Source: Pseudooceanicola sediminis (lineage in GTDB: Bacteria > Pseudomonadota > Alphaproteobacteria > Rhodobacterales > Rhodobacteraceae). From it: DNA of 64,000 nt. Within the stretch, counting starts at the first letter, position 1; each line of letters starts with the position of its first letter. Positions 35,372-44,254 of this stretch are shown here, one piece after another. The notes under the pieces were generated by a model that did no database searches, was not told the DNA's origin, and worked only from the letters and a program-made list of their open reading frames with translations. The stretch lies in the NCBI RefSeq assembly GCF_003575965.1, contig NZ_QWJJ01000013.1, positions 88,359 through 152,358 of the forward strand, in the 5' to 3' direction. Made by a program: the position numbers and the translations under genes.

Positions 35372-36454
35372 ATGGGCGACAGCACAGACGGGTCTTCTAA
35401 CGCAGCGCGCCGCGCGCTGCCCCAGGATCCAGACCCCGCGCCCCCCTTGGGGGCTTCCGTGGTCAAATTCGAAGGCGACGGCTTCCCTGCGCGGGCAGCC
35501 ACCGATCCGGTCGTATCCGCGACCGACGCGCCTGCCGCCGACACCCGGTCGCAAAACGGTTACGTGATTTCCATGCCTTCAGAGGTCGAGGAAGAAGATG
35601 CCTCCCTCTTTGGCAAGGGCGGTTTCCTGCGCCGTCTTTTTTCGTCTCGGACACCCGAGGAAGAAGATTGCGACGAACCCGAACCCATGCCCATGCGCAG
35701 CACCGACGGGGATCGCCGCGCGCACCACTCGTTGCTGAACCTGCGCCGGATGCGGGTCGAAGACGTCTCGATTCCCAAGGCCGAAATCGTCTCGGTTCCC
35801 TCGACCATCACCCAGGCCGAACTGGTCAAGGTCTTTCGCGACAGCGGCATGACGCGCCTGCCCGTCTACCAGGGCACGCTGGATACGCCTGTCGGCATGG
35901 TGCACCTCAAGGACTTTGCCCTGCGCCACGGCTGGGACGCCAACTCTCGGTTTTCGCTCAAGGCGTTGCTGCGCCCGCTGCTGTTCGTTCCGCCGTCGAT
36001 GCCGATCGGGGTTCTGCTGCAAAAGATGCAATCGGATCGTCGCCACATGGCCCTTGTGATCGACGAATACGGTGGCGTCGACGGCCTCGTCACGATCGAG
36101 GACCTGATCGAACAGGTCATCGGTGAGATCGAGGATGAACACGACGTGGAGGAGGACGCCCTCTGGACACGTGAGGCCTCGGGCAGCTACCTCGCCCTGG
36201 CCAAGGCGCCGCTGGATGAATTCGAAGAGGCGATCGGCACCTCTCTCACCGACGACGACAGCGTCGACGAAGAGGAAATCGACACCCTCGGCGGACTGGT
36301 CGTCATGCTGTCGGGTCGTGTGCCCGCCCGCGGCGAGGTCGTCGAACACCCCGCCGGCCATGAATTCGAGGTGGTCGAGGCCGATCCCCGTCGGATCAAG
36401 CGGTTGCGCGTGCGACTGAACACCGACCTCTCCGCCAGCGCCGCGGCCACCTGA
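35372..36454 (+). CDS. corC: CorC/HlyC-type CBS-domain protein
   Basis: A 360-residue cytosolic protein. A long acidic, probably disordered N-terminus (1-105) leads into the paired CBS domains (about 120-255, with VSIPKAEIVSVPSTIT and HMALVIDEYGGVDGLVTIEDLIEQVIGEIEDE parts). The C-terminal CorC_HlyC (transporter-associated) domain occupies about 270-350. Family members affect Mg/Co efflux and are often mislabelled haemolysins. It has no DUF21 membrane domain, as in E. coli CorC. GAAAGG precedes the ATG. It is followed directly by lnt, a conserved pairing. Confidence 0.9.
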   Translation: MGDSTDGSSNAARRALPQDPDPAPPLGASVVKFEGDGFPARAATDPVVSATDAPAADTRSQNGYVISMPSEVEEEDASLFGKGGFLRRLFSSRTPEEEDCDEPEPMPMRSTDGDRRAHHSLLNLRRMRVEDVSIPKAEIVSVPSTITQAELVKVFRDSGMTRLPVYQGTLDTPVGMVHLKDFALRHGWDANSRFSLKALLRPLLFVPPSMPIGVLLQKMQSDRRHMALVIDEYGGVDGLVTIEDLIEQVIGEIEDEHDVEEDALWTREASGSYLALAKAPLDEFEEAIGTSLTDDDSVDEEEIDTLGGLVVMLSGRVPARGEVVEHPAGHEFEVVEADPRRIKRLRVRLNTDLSASAAAT

Positions 36455-36477
36455 GCGAAAGACCGGAATTGAATGCA

Positions 36478-38007
36478 ATGCCCCGACGCCTGATTGCCTG
36501 GTGGACCCTGCCCGCCGGGATTTTGGCGGCGGGCGGGCAGGCTCCGGTCTCGCTCTGGCTGCTTGCGCTGGCCGGCTTTTCGCTGCTTGCGCTGGCGCAT
36601 CTGCGTTCGCCTTCGCCACGCGCCGCCGCCCTCGCCGGTTGGCGCTTCGGTTTCGGCTATTTCGCTGCGGCCCTGTTGTGGATCGTCGAACCCTTCATGG
36701 TCGACGCGGCCCATGACGGCTGGATGGCGCCGTTTGCACTGATCCTGCTCAGCGGCGGGCTGGCCTTGTTCTGGGCCCTCGCCCTTTACCTGGCCCGGCG
36801 CGTGGCCCCCAGGGGTGCACTGGCCCCGGCACTGGCCTTCGCCGCTGCCCTGACGCTGTCCGAGGCCCTGCGCGGCTGGATCTTCACCGGATTTCCCTGG
36901 TCCCTGATCGGCCAGAACCTCATCCCCAGCCCGATCCTGCCGCTCGCCGCGCTTGCCGGGCCCCACGCCCTCAGCCTGGCACTCCTGCTGCCCGCTGCCG
37001 CCTTCGGCGCGGCCCTGTCGCGACGCCAGTGGCGGCCCGCCCTGACAGGCGCCGCATTGCTCGCCGCACTCCTGCTCCTGTCGCCCCTCGCGCGCCCCCT
37101 GGCGCCCCCGGCAGGCCCCGGCGCCCCCATCGTGCGACTGGTCCAACCCAATGCCCCGCAACGCGAAAAATGGGATTCTGAAAAGTCCGCGATGTTTTTT
37201 CGCCGTCAGCTGGATTACAGCAGCGCCGCACCGACGCCGGACCTGATCGTCTGGCCTGAAACGGCCATTCCCTACCTGCTCGACCAGAACCCCGGCCTGC
37301 CCGCGATGCTGTCGCGCGATGCGAATGGCGCGCCCCTGGCCGTCGGGATCAATCGCAGCCAGGATGGGCGCTACTACAACTCTCTCGCCGTGATCGGCCC
37401 GGACGCGACGCTGGTCGACCTGTATGACAAGCATCACCTCGTGCCCTTCGGGGAATATATTCCCTTTGGCGATCTGCTGGCAAAGCTCGGCATCACGGCC
37501 TTTGCCGCCCAGACCGGGCATGGCTTTTCCGCCGGCCCCGGTCCGCATCTGATCACGATCCCCGGCGTCGGAACCGCCCTGCCCCTGATCTGCTACGAAG
37601 CGGTGTTTCCCCGCGATATCCGCAATGCGCCCGCCCGCCCCGATCTGCTGCTTCAAATCACCAACGATGCCTGGTTCGGCACCTTTTCCGGCCCCTATCA
37701 ACACCTTGCGCAGGCCCGCCTGCGCAGTGTCGAACAGGGGCTGCCGATGATCCGCGTCGCCAACACCGGCATCTCGGCGCTGATCGCGGCTGATGGCACA
37801 GTTCTGGACGCGTTGCCGCTGGGCCAGGCGGGGTATCTCGACGTGGCCCTGCCATCGGCTGCCCCCGCGACACCCTACGCCCGTCACGGCGACCTGCCGG
37901 CGCTGCTGGCGGCATTTCTGGCACTCGCCCTGTCGGCGGCTCTGGCGTTCATGCCTCGTTCAGCACCCGGGCATAAAGCGATTGACCATCCCGACCCGCA
38001 GTCGTAA
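36478..38007 (+). CDS. lnt: Apolipoprotein N-acyltransferase
   Basis: Lnt adds the third acyl chain to the N-terminal Cys of lipoproteins in the inner membrane. The 509 residues have about seven spans in the first 210, then a nitrilase-like periplasmic domain with the catalytic Glu in VWPETAIPYL (about 260), Lys in DKHHLVPFGEYIPF (about 315) and Cys in PLICYEAVFP (about 370). A last span ends the protein. I chose ATG 36478; TTG at 36469 is the in-frame alternative. It follows corC by 23 bp. Confidence 0.94.
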   Translation: MPRRLIAWWTLPAGILAAGGQAPVSLWLLALAGFSLLALAHLRSPSPRAAALAGWRFGFGYFAAALLWIVEPFMVDAAHDGWMAPFALILLSGGLALFWALALYLARRVAPRGALAPALAFAAALTLSEALRGWIFTGFPWSLIGQNLIPSPILPLAALAGPHALSLALLLPAAAFGAALSRRQWRPALTGAALLAALLLLSPLARPLAPPAGPGAPIVRLVQPNAPQREKWDSEKSAMFFRRQLDYSSAAPTPDLIVWPETAIPYLLDQNPGLPAMLSRDANGAPLAVGINRSQDGRYYNSLAVIGPDATLVDLYDKHHLVPFGEYIPFGDLLAKLGITAFAAQTGHGFSAGPGPHLITIPGVGTALPLICYEAVFPRDIRNAPARPDLLLQITNDAWFGTFSGPYQHLAQARLRSVEQGLPMIRVANTGISALIAADGTVLDALPLGQAGYLDVALPSAAPATPYARHGDLPALLAAFLALALSAALAFMPRSAPGHKAIDHPDPQS

Positions 38008-38023
38008 CCAAGTTGTACACGCC

Positions 38024-38067
38024 GCCCCAACGGCTTCCTGACGGGGCAGGTAAGACATATCGGAGCA
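38024..38067 (+). promoter_or_regulatory. SAM/SAH riboswitch in the metK leader
   Basis: The 44 bases before metK show the conserved features of the SAM/SAH class as I know it. P1 is formed by GCCCC (38024-38028) with GGGGC (38043-38047), enclosing the conserved AACGGCTTCCTGAC core. After a short linker, CGGAGCA (38061-38067) provides the pseudoknot partner and includes the Shine-Dalgarno sequence of metK, whose ATG is seven bases on. Ligand binding is expected to hide GGAG and lower MetK translation. The class has been found mainly in Rhodobacterales in front of metK. Confidence 0.9.
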
Positions 38068-38074
38068 CTTCCCA

Positions 38075-39256
38075 ATGACAAGACAAAGCTATATTTTCAC
38101 TTCCGAGAGCGTCTCGGAAGGCCACCCGGACAAGGTCTGCGACCGGATTTCGGACGCGGTGCTGGATGCCCTGATTGCCGAGGAGCCAGAGGCACGCGTC
38201 GCCTGTGAAACCTTTGCCACCACCAATCGTGTCGTGATCGGCGGCGAAATCGGCCTGGCAGATCAGGACAAGCTGGCCCGCTACATGGAGAGTATCGACG
38301 CCATCGCCCGCGCCTGCATCAAGGACATCGGGTACGAGCAGGAAAAATTCCACCACGAAACCGTGGAAATCACCAACCTGCTGCACGAACAATCCGCCCA
38401 TATCGCCCAGGGCGTCGACGCCGCCACCGACAAGGAAGAGGGCGCTGGCGACCAGGGCATCATGTTCGGCTACGCCACGGATGAAACCCCGCAGCTCATG
38501 CCGGCGCCGATCCACTATGCCCACGCCATACTCAAGCGTCTGGCCGAGGTGCGCAAGGACGGCACCGAACCTTCGCTGCGCCCCGATGCCAAGAGCCAGC
38601 TGTCGCTGCGCTATGAAAACGGCATGCCGGTCGGTGTCACGCAACTCGTCCTGTCGACACAGCACGCCGACGACTCCCAGACCAGCGCCGACATCCGCGC
38701 CATCGTCGAACCCTACATCCGCGACGTCCTGCCCGATGGCTGGCTGACGGACGAGACCGAATGGTGGGTCAACCCGACCGGCAAGTTCGTCATCGGCGGC
38801 CCCGACGGCGATGCCGGCCTGACCGGTCGCAAGATCATCGTCGACACCTACGGCGGTGCCGCACCGCACGGCGGCGGTGCGTTCTCGGGCAAGGATCCGA
38901 CCAAGGTCGACCGCTCGGCTGCCTATGCCGCACGCTACCTTGCCAAGAACGTGGTCGCTGCGGGCATGGCAAAAAAGTGCACGATCCAGCTCTCCTACGC
39001 GATCGGCATCTCGAAGCCCTTGTCGATCTATGCCGATACCTACGGCACCGGCGAGGTCGACGAGGCCCAGATCGAAGCCGCCGTCGCCCGCGTGATGGAT
39101 CTGACCCCCGGCGGCATCCGCCGCCACCTGGAGCTGAACAAGCCGATCTATCAGCGCACGGCCGCCTACGGCCACTTCGGCCGCGCCCCTGACGCCGACG
39201 GCGGTTTTTCCTGGGAAAAGACCGACTTGGTCGAGGCCCTCAAAAAGGCCGTCTGA
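38075..39256 (+). CDS. metK: S-adenosylmethionine synthetase
   Basis: MetK makes SAM from methionine and ATP. The 393-residue protein begins [20 protein letters not shown], with the ATP-binding [17 protein letters not shown] (about 127-138) and [19 protein letters not shown] (about 265-283) are the two PROSITE-type signatures. Its translation is probably controlled by the riboswitch directly upstream. A strong terminator follows. The next gene of the conserved cluster, trmB, is reached after a minus-strand doxX gene. Confidence 0.98.
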   Translation: MTRQSYIFTSESVSEGHPDKVCDRISDAVLDALIAEEPEARVACETFATTNRVVIGGEIGLADQDKLARYMESIDAIARACIKDIGYEQEKFHHETVEITNLLHEQSAHIAQGVDAATDKEEGAGDQGIMFGYATDETPQLMPAPIHYAHAILKRLAEVRKDGTEPSLRPDAKSQLSLRYENGMPVGVTQLVLSTQHADDSQTSADIRAIVEPYIRDVLPDGWLTDETEWWVNPTGKFVIGGPDGDAGLTGRKIIVDTYGGAAPHGGGAFSGKDPTKVDRSAAYAARYLAKNVVAAGMAKKCTIQLSYAIGISKPLSIYADTYGTGEVDEAQIEAAVARVMDLTPGGIRRHLELNKPIYQRTAAYGHFGRAPDADGGFSWEKTDLVEALKKAV

Positions 39257-39274
39257 CAAAGACCCCGCCAAAGG

Positions 39275-39303
39275 AAAAGGCCCCGCAGCAGCGGGGCCTT
39301 TTT
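39275..39303 (+). terminator. Terminator after metK
   Basis: AAGGCCCCGC and GCGGGGCCTT form a perfect ten-base stem around AGCA, continued by TTT. It is 20 bp past the metK stop. The A-rich 5' flank makes it potentially bidirectional for the convergent doxX gene. Confidence 0.92.
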
Positions 39304-39353
39304 GCATTCATGGTCGGGTTGGCATTCATGGTCGGGCCAATCCGCCAACGCCC

Positions 39354-39779
39354 TTACTTGGCGGGTATCTCCGGGCTGCGATCTATCGAAAGCGGCCCCG
39401 CGCCGAAGGCCGTGACCATCAACATGCCACCCGCGATCGAGACGTTTTTCCAAAAGCCGATCATCTGTGTCTGTGCCTCCATTCCCTCCAGGGCGAACGA
39501 TGGAACCAGGTGGAACAACAGCCCCGACAGCAGCGCGAAACCGGCCAGCAAAAAGGCTGCCAGACGGGCTTTCCAACCCAACAGCAGGGCCAGACCGCCA
39601 CCAACTTCGGTCAGGATGACCAGCGGCAACAACGCGCCGGGCACGCCCATGTATTCCATGTATTGTTGCGTCCCGGCATATCCGAACAGTTTCTGCAAAC
39701 CTGAGCTGATGAACATCACCGACAACAGCACGCGTCCCAGGGGCGCTGCGTAGTACTGGAGTTGATTGAGAGGTGTCAT
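39354..39779 (-). CDS. DoxX family membrane protein
   Basis: A 141-residue protein with four predicted membrane spans. The first, with PLGRVLLSVMFISSGLQKLFGYAGTQQYMEYMGVP in the region 13-47, is the DoxX signature (GRxLLSxxFIxSGxxKL). DoxX proteins are found with thiosulfate or redox functions, but most are uncharacterised. I chose ATG 39779; a GTG two codons upstream is possible. A perfect 14-bp palindrome lies about 105 bp upstream. The gene is inserted against the direction of the conserved metK-trmB pair. Confidence 0.85.
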   Translation of the reverse strand: MTPLNQLQYYAAPLGRVLLSVMFISSGLQKLFGYAGTQQYMEYMGVPGALLPLVILTEVGGGLALLLGWKARLAAFLLAGFALLSGLLFHLVPSFALEGMEAQTQMIGFWKNVSIAGGMLMVTAFGAGPLSIDRSPEIPAK

Positions 39780-39884
39780 ATGCACATATCCTAAGTTAAA
39801 TTGATGCGGCCCGTTATCGGGCCCTTGCCGGCAAGATGGGGGATGCAGATGATTTGCACCATTCCTCTATTTTCAATACATTCA

Positions 39885-39898
39885 GTGCAAATTTGCAC
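39885..39898. promoter_or_regulatory. Perfect 14-bp palindrome between doxX and trmB
   Basis: GTGCAAATTTGCAC is perfectly palindromic, with a half copy TTTGCACC at 39853-39860. It lies in the AT-rich gap between divergent doxX and trmB and is a good candidate operator. Its core GCAAATTTGC also occurs at 23054-23063 in front of pccB. Confidence 0.5.
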
Positions 39899-39968
39899 AG
39901 AACACCTCGTTGCATCCTGACCAGCAGTTTTAGTTGAACGATCTCGCGTCCGGCGCTAACAGGCAGCC

Positions 39969-40682
39969 ATGAAGAACGATCAACATCCCTCCGGTGCCCC
40001 ATGGCGCAATTTTTATGGCCGTTTCAAAGGCAAGGGCCTGCGGAAATCGCAGGAAGTCTACCTCGACGAGGATCTGGCAGACCTCTCGCCCGGAGCGGTC
40101 GACTGGGACGTGAACCCGGATCGCCTGCCACTCGACCTCGAACAACGCTTCGGCGGCAAACCCGTCTGGCTCGAAATCGGGTTCGGGGGCGGTGAACACC
40201 TCGTGCACCAGGCGGCAGCCAACCCCGATGTCGGCCTGATCGGCGCAGAGCCCTATATCAACGGCGTCGCAATGCTTCTTGGCAAGATCCGCGATGCAGG
40301 GGTCAGCAATCTGGCCGTCTACCCCGGCGACGCGCGCAACCTCTTCGACGTGTTGCCACAGGCCTCAATCTCGCGCGCTTTCCTGCTCTACCCGGATCCC
40401 TGGCCAAAGAAACGCCACCACCGCCGCCGCTTCGTGACACAAGAGCACCTCGCACCACTCGCCCGCGTGCTCAAGCCAGGCGCCATTTTTCGCGTGGCCA
40501 CCGATATACCTGACTACGTCCGCCAAACCCTCGAGGAAGTTCCGCCGCAAGGCTTTGAATGGCTCGCCGAAAGTCCCACTGACTGGCGCGCGGCTTGGCC
40601 CGACTGGATCTCGACCCGTTATGAGCAAAAAGCCCTGCGTGAAGACCGCACGCCGCACTACCTGACGTTCCGCAAACTTTGA
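39969..40682 (+). CDS. trmB: tRNA (guanine-N7-)-methyltransferase
   Basis: TrmB makes m7G46 in tRNA using SAM. The 237-residue protein has the Rossmann-fold SAM site in WLEIGFGGGEHL (about 65-76), EPYINGVAMLL (about 95-105) and the family motif FLLYPDPWPKKRHHRRRF (about 138-155), with substrate-contacting residues. The N-terminal basic segment NFYGRFKGKGLRKSQ is also typical. It belongs to the conserved metK-trmB neighbourhood. A bidirectional-looking hairpin within a large inverted repeat follows. Confidence 0.95.
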   Translation: MKNDQHPSGAPWRNFYGRFKGKGLRKSQEVYLDEDLADLSPGAVDWDVNPDRLPLDLEQRFGGKPVWLEIGFGGGEHLVHQAAANPDVGLIGAEPYINGVAMLLGKIRDAGVSNLAVYPGDARNLFDVLPQASISRAFLLYPDPWPKKRHHRRRFVTQEHLAPLARVLKPGAIFRVATDIPDYVRQTLEEVPPQGFEWLAESPTDWRAAWPDWISTRYEQKALREDRTPHYLTFRKL

Positions 40683-40709
40683 CCTTTGTCGGTCAGCATG
40701 GCTGCCCGA

Positions 40710-40911
40710 GCCTCCGGCGGGGATATTTCGAACAGGGAAACATGAAAAAACACCCCTCCGGCGGCCCGGCCGAACGAAGGGGTGTTTCCCTGTGCGGTCA
40801 TCGGGATCCCTCCCTGTACCGCGATATAAAGCTTACATTTCTTTGCTAACGGAAGGTAAACTGGGACCGAGCCCCGGATGTTTCCCTGTTCGAAATATCC
40901 CCGCCGGAGGC
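40710..40911. repeat. Perfect 34-bp inverted repeat flanking a 134-bp core
   Basis: The arms at 40710-40743 and 40878-40911 are exact reverse complements over 34 bases, starting GCCTCCGGCGGGGATATTTC on the plus strand. The ten-base start CCTCCGGCGG occurs a third time inside the core at 40755-40764. The core contains a terminator hairpin and no open frame. Sequences beginning GCCTCCGGCGGG are familiar to me as dispersed intergenic repeats in this order, so this is probably a REPIN-like pair, placed between convergent trmB and fabI. Confidence 0.85.
40745..40787 (-). terminator. Terminator between convergent trmB and fabI
   Basis: AAACACCCCT (40748-40757) pairs with AGGGGTGTTT (40778-40787). 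On the minus strand the stem is followed by six T residues, so it should end fabA-fabB-fabI transcripts, about 160 bp after fabI. On the plus strand the T tract is short, so it is weaker for trmB. Confidence 0.75.
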
Positions 40912-40946
40912 TGGTGCCACATCAGCGGTAAGCGGCGGCATCTGCC

Positions 40947-41735
40947 TCAGATGTTTTCGGCCTGCGGCATGCCCAGCACGTGATAGCCGCCATCGACCCG
41001 GATGATCTCGCCGCTTGTGCAGGCCCCGGCGTCCGAGGCGAGGTAGACCGCAGTGCCTCCGACTGCTTCCAGCGTGGCATTCGCCCGCAGCGGTGCATTG
41101 GCCTCGGTCTGGCGAAAGGTCTTGCGTGCTCCGCCGATCGCCGCGCCGGCAAGCGTCTTCATCGGGCCGGGAGAGATGGCATTGACGCGAATCCCCTGGG
41201 GGCCCAGGTCGTTTGCCAGGTACAGCACCGCCGATTCAAGCGCCGCCTTGGCGACGCCCATCACGTTGTAGAACGGGGTGACGCGGGTGGACCCCTGGTA
41301 TGTCAGCGTCAGGATGGTGCCGCCGACTGTCATCAGGGGCGCTGCACGGCGCGCGACGTCGATCAGCGAATAGCACGAGATATCCAGCGAGTTCTTGAAG
41401 TTGTCGCGGCTGGTGTTGATGAACCGCCCCGCCAGCTCGTCCTTGTTGGAATAGGCGATGGCATGGACAACGAAGTCCAGGCTGCCCCATGCGGACGTCA
41501 GCGTCTCGAACGCGGCATCCATCGAGGCATCGTCCGTGACATCCGCATCCACCAGCAGATCCACCCCGATCGAGGCAGCGAGCGGTTTGACACGTTTGCC
41601 GAAGTTCTCGCCCTGGTAGGTAAAGGCCAGTTCGGCCCCCGCCCCGTGCATTGCCTTGGCGATCCCCCAGGCGATCGAGCGCTCGTTCGCGACCCCCATC
41701 ACAAGACCGCGTTTTCCCTGCATCAATCCGCTCAT
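40947..41735 (-). CDS. fabI: Enoyl-ACP reductase (NADH)
   Basis: FabI reduces the enoyl-ACP in the last step of each fatty-acid elongation cycle. The 262-residue SDR protein has the cofactor-binding GVANERSIAWGIA (residues 14-26) and the catalytic pair Tyr156 and Lys163 in FYNVMGVAK, at the same numbers as in E. coli FabI. TYQGSTRVTPFY precedes the pair. It starts six bases after fabB and ends the operon fabA-fabB-fabI. The sequence keeps the usual triclosan-contact region, but sensitivity is not predicted. Confidence 0.96.
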   Translation of the reverse strand: MSGLMQGKRGLVMGVANERSIAWGIAKAMHGAGAELAFTYQGENFGKRVKPLAASIGVDLLVDADVTDDASMDAAFETLTSAWGSLDFVVHAIAYSNKDELAGRFINTSRDNFKNSLDISCYSLIDVARRAAPLMTVGGTILTLTYQGSTRVTPFYNVMGVAKAALESAVLYLANDLGPQGIRVNAISPGPMKTLAGAAIGGARKTFRQTEANAPLRANATLEAVGGTAVYLASDAGACTSGEIIRVDGGYHVLGMPQAENI

Positions 41736-41741
41736 CTGTTC

Positions 41742-42971
41742 TTATCCGTTATACCGCGACAGCAGCATCGAACCGTTCGTGCCGCCAAAACCAAAGGAGT
41801 TCGTCATGACCGTGTCGAGGCTGGCCTGTTCGACCAGCTTTGTCGCGATCTCGGCAGGGTCCAGTGCCTCGTCGAGCGTTTCGACGTTGATCGAGGGGGC
41901 GATGAAATTGTCCCGCAGCATCAACAGGCAGAAGATCGCCTCCAGCGCGCCGGCCGCGCCCTGCGCATGGCCGGTCATCGACTTGGTCGAGCTGATCGGC
42001 GGCGTCGCGCCTTGCCCGAACACCCGGCGCACCGATTGCACTTCGCCTACGTCGCCCACAGGCGTGGACGTACCATGCGCGTTGATATAGCCGACCTTGC
42101 GCCCCTCGGGCAGGGTTTCCAGCGCCAGGCGCATCGCCCGCTCGCCGCCTTCGCCCGATGGCGCAACCATGTCATGCCCGTCCGAGGTCGCCGCATAGCC
42201 CGTCACTTCGGCGTAGATCGTGGCGCCACGCGCCTTGGCGTGCTCCAGCTCCTCCAGCACGACCATGCCGCCGCCGCCGGAAATCACGAACCCGTCGCGG
42301 CTGGCATCAAAGGCTCGGCTCGCGGCCTCGGGGGTGGCGTTGTGCTTGCTGCTCATCGCACCCATCGCGTCGAACAGGCAGGACAGCGTCCAGTCGAGCT
42401 CCTCTCCACCACCGGCAAACATCACGTCCTGCTTGCCCATCATGATCTGCTCGGCCGCATTGCCGATGCAGTGCAGCGATGTCGAGCAGGCCGAGGTGAT
42501 CGAATAGTTGATCCCCTTGATCTTGAACGCCGTCGCAAGGTTTGCCGAGATGGTGGACCCCATCGCCTTGGGCACGGCAAAGGGGCCGATGCGTTTCGTC
42601 GCGCCGGATTTCAGCACTGTCTGGTGCGCGGCAAAGATCGCGCTGGTCGACGGCCCGCCGGACCCGGCGACAAGGCCGGTGCGCGGGTTGATGATATCGC
42701 TTTCCTCGAGCCCGGCGTCGGCAATTGCCTGGGTCAGGGCGATATGGGCATAGGCCGCACCCGGCCCCATGAAACGCAGGGCGCGTTTGTCGACATGTTC
42801 GGCCACATCGATCTTCAGCGTGCCTGCCACCTGGCTGCGAAAGCCGTATTCCGCCATTTCGGGTGATGCTTCGATACCCGAGCGGCCCGCTTTCAGCGAG
42901 GCGGTGACTTCTTCTGCATTGTTTCCGATCGAAGAGACGATTCCCAATCCGGTAACGACAACTCGGCGCAT
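41742..42971 (-). CDS. fabB: 3-oxoacyl-ACP synthase I
   Basis: FabB elongates unsaturated acyl-ACPs. The 409-residue protein begins [17 protein letters not shown] and has the nucleophile Cys162 in [10 protein letters not shown], with His residues in [11 protein letters not shown] (about 297) and [10 protein letters not shown] (about 332), the Cys-His-His triad. The C-terminal [13 protein letters not shown] loop is intact. AAGGAG precedes ATG 42971; the longer frame upstream overlaps fabA and is not real. Pairing with fabA marks the anaerobic-type unsaturated fatty-acid route. Confidence 0.96.
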   Translation of the reverse strand: MRRVVVTGLGIVSSIGNNAEEVTASLKAGRSGIEASPEMAEYGFRSQVAGTLKIDVAEHVDKRALRFMGPGAAYAHIALTQAIADAGLEESDIINPRTGLVAGSGGPSTSAIFAAHQTVLKSGATKRIGPFAVPKAMGSTISANLATAFKIKGINYSITSACSTSLHCIGNAAEQIMMGKQDVMFAGGGEELDWTLSCLFDAMGAMSSKHNATPEAASRAFDASRDGFVISGGGGMVVLEELEHAKARGATIYAEVTGYAATSDGHDMVAPSGEGGERAMRLALETLPEGRKVGYINAHGTSTPVGDVGEVQSVRRVFGQGATPPISSTKSMTGHAQGAAGALEAIFCLLMLRDNFIAPSINVETLDEALDPAEIATKLVEQASLDTVMTNSFGFGGTNGSMLLSRYNG

Positions 42972-42994
42972 GAAGCTCTCCTTCCCTTGTCGCG

Positions 42995-43504
42995 TCAGCC
43001 TTCTGACAGCGCGACTTTCATATCCTTGACCTGATAGATCACTTCGCCGTCGGCCTCTACCCGGCCGTCCGCCACACCCATGGTCAGGCGGCGCGTCTGG
43101 ATGGCCTTGGTGAAATCGACGTAATAGGTCAGCTTCTTGCGATCCGGGCGCACCATGCCCGTCAGCTTCACTTCGCCGACACCCAGGGCATAGCCGCGCC
43201 CCTGCCAGCCACGCCAGCCGAGGTTGAAGCCGGTCAGCTGCCACAGGCCATCCAGGCCAAGGCAGCCGGGCATGATCGGATTGCCGGGAAAGTGGCAGTC
43301 AAAGAACCACAGATCCGGTGTAATGTCGAACTCGGCAACAATGTGCCCCTTGCCATGCGCCCCGCCGTCGCCGGACACATCGGTGATGCGGTCCATCATC
43401 AGCATGGGTGGCGCCGGAAGCTGTGCATTGCCCGGCCCGAAAAGCTCTCCGCGCGCGCATTTCAGAAGGTCGTCCCGGTCAAAGCTCGTGGGATAGTCGG
43501 CCAT
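42995..43504 (-). CDS. fabA: 3-hydroxydecanoyl-ACP dehydratase/isomerase
   Basis: FabA dehydrates 3-hydroxydecanoyl-ACP and isomerises the double bond, the branch point to unsaturated fatty acids. The 169-residue hot-dog protein has the catalytic His71 in [15 protein letters not shown] and Asp85 in GLDGLWQ. ATG 43504 gives the usual [14 protein letters not shown] start. It heads the operon fabA-fabB-fabI and is divergent from irr across 176 bp. Confidence 0.97.
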   Translation of the reverse strand: MADYPTSFDRDDLLKCARGELFGPGNAQLPAPPMLMMDRITDVSGDGGAHGKGHIVAEFDITPDLWFFDCHFPGNPIMPGCLGLDGLWQLTGFNLGWRGWQGRGYALGVGEVKLTGMVRPDRKKLTYYVDFTKAIQTRRLTMGVADGRVEADGEVIYQVKDMKVALSEG

Positions 43505-43680
43505 CAGTGGCACGCCCCTTTCATCTCGTGTCTCAAAGTCCTGCTTCCTCTATCATCGCGCCAGCTTGCCATGCAAGTCCGGGTGGCGCATCGCCTTCTT
43601 GCGGGCTTTTGCCAGACCTGTTGCGTCTTGGTGGTGTTTTTCCCTATATTGTCGGGTGAACAGCGGGATACAAGAACGGC

Positions 43681-44100
43681 ATGTGTGCAATGGCAACCGA
43701 ACGCGGCGCCTCCTGGCTCTCCAAGGCAGGTTTGCGACCGACACGGCAGCGACTGGGGCTGGCGGCGCTTTTGGTGGGGGATGGCAGAAATCGCCATGTC
43801 ACCGCCGAGAGCCTGTTCGCCGCGGCAAAGGAAACCGGGCAACCGGTGTCCCTGGCGACCGTCTACAATACCTTACGTGCCTTCTGCGATGTCGGCCTGA
43901 TGCGCGAGATCACCGTCGATGGCTCGCGCAGCTATTTCGACACCAACATGCACGATCACCCGCATTTCTACTGGGAAGACGACGGTGAACTGACCGACGC
44001 CCCCAGTGACGAGCTTGAGATCTCGCGCCTGCCGCGCGCACCCAAGGGCGCCTCGATCGCCAAGGTCGACGTGGTGATCCGCCTGCGCCGCGACGAATAG
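43681..44100 (+). CDS. irr: Iron response regulator Irr (Fur family)
   Basis: A 139-residue Fur-type repressor. The winged helix covers residues 15-85 (RPTRQRLGLAALL, VSLATVYNTLRAFCDVGL), and the heme/metal motif with three His is in NMHDHPHFYWEDDGEL (about 89-104), a hallmark of Irr rather than Fur. Irr represses or activates heme and iron genes in alphaproteobacteria when iron is low. Divergence from fabA is, as I recall, common in Rhodobacterales. An ATG at 43690 is an alternative start. Confidence 0.93.
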   Translation: MCAMATERGASWLSKAGLRPTRQRLGLAALLVGDGRNRHVTAESLFAAAKETGQPVSLATVYNTLRAFCDVGLMREITVDGSRSYFDTNMHDHPHFYWEDDGELTDAPSDELEISRLPRAPKGASIAKVDVVIRLRRDE

Positions 44101-44187
44101 GGCGTCCCGCGCCCGGGGGGCCGTCGGGCGGCCACTGTCGCCTCCCTCTCTCCGCCGGCAGCTTCTCTCTGGCGCCCCGCCCAAATG

Positions 44188-44225
44188 AAAAGGCCCCGCC
44201 CGGAGGTTTTCCGTGGCGGGGCCTT
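44188..44225 (-). terminator. Terminator between convergent irr and FKBP genes
   Basis: AAGGCCCCGCC (44190-44200) pairs perfectly with GGCGGGGCCTT (44215-44225). On the minus strand the stem continues into TTTTC, fitting the FKBP gene; on the plus strand only two T residues follow. Confidence 0.8.
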
Positions 44226-44254
44226 CGCGTGTTGGGCGCTTGGGTCAGACGACC

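Noticed and set aside
39885-39898. doxX palindrome called as a definite PccR site
   Set aside because: It shares the GCAAATTTGC core but lacks the paired TTTGCAAA arrangement described for PccR, so it was kept only as a candidate operator.
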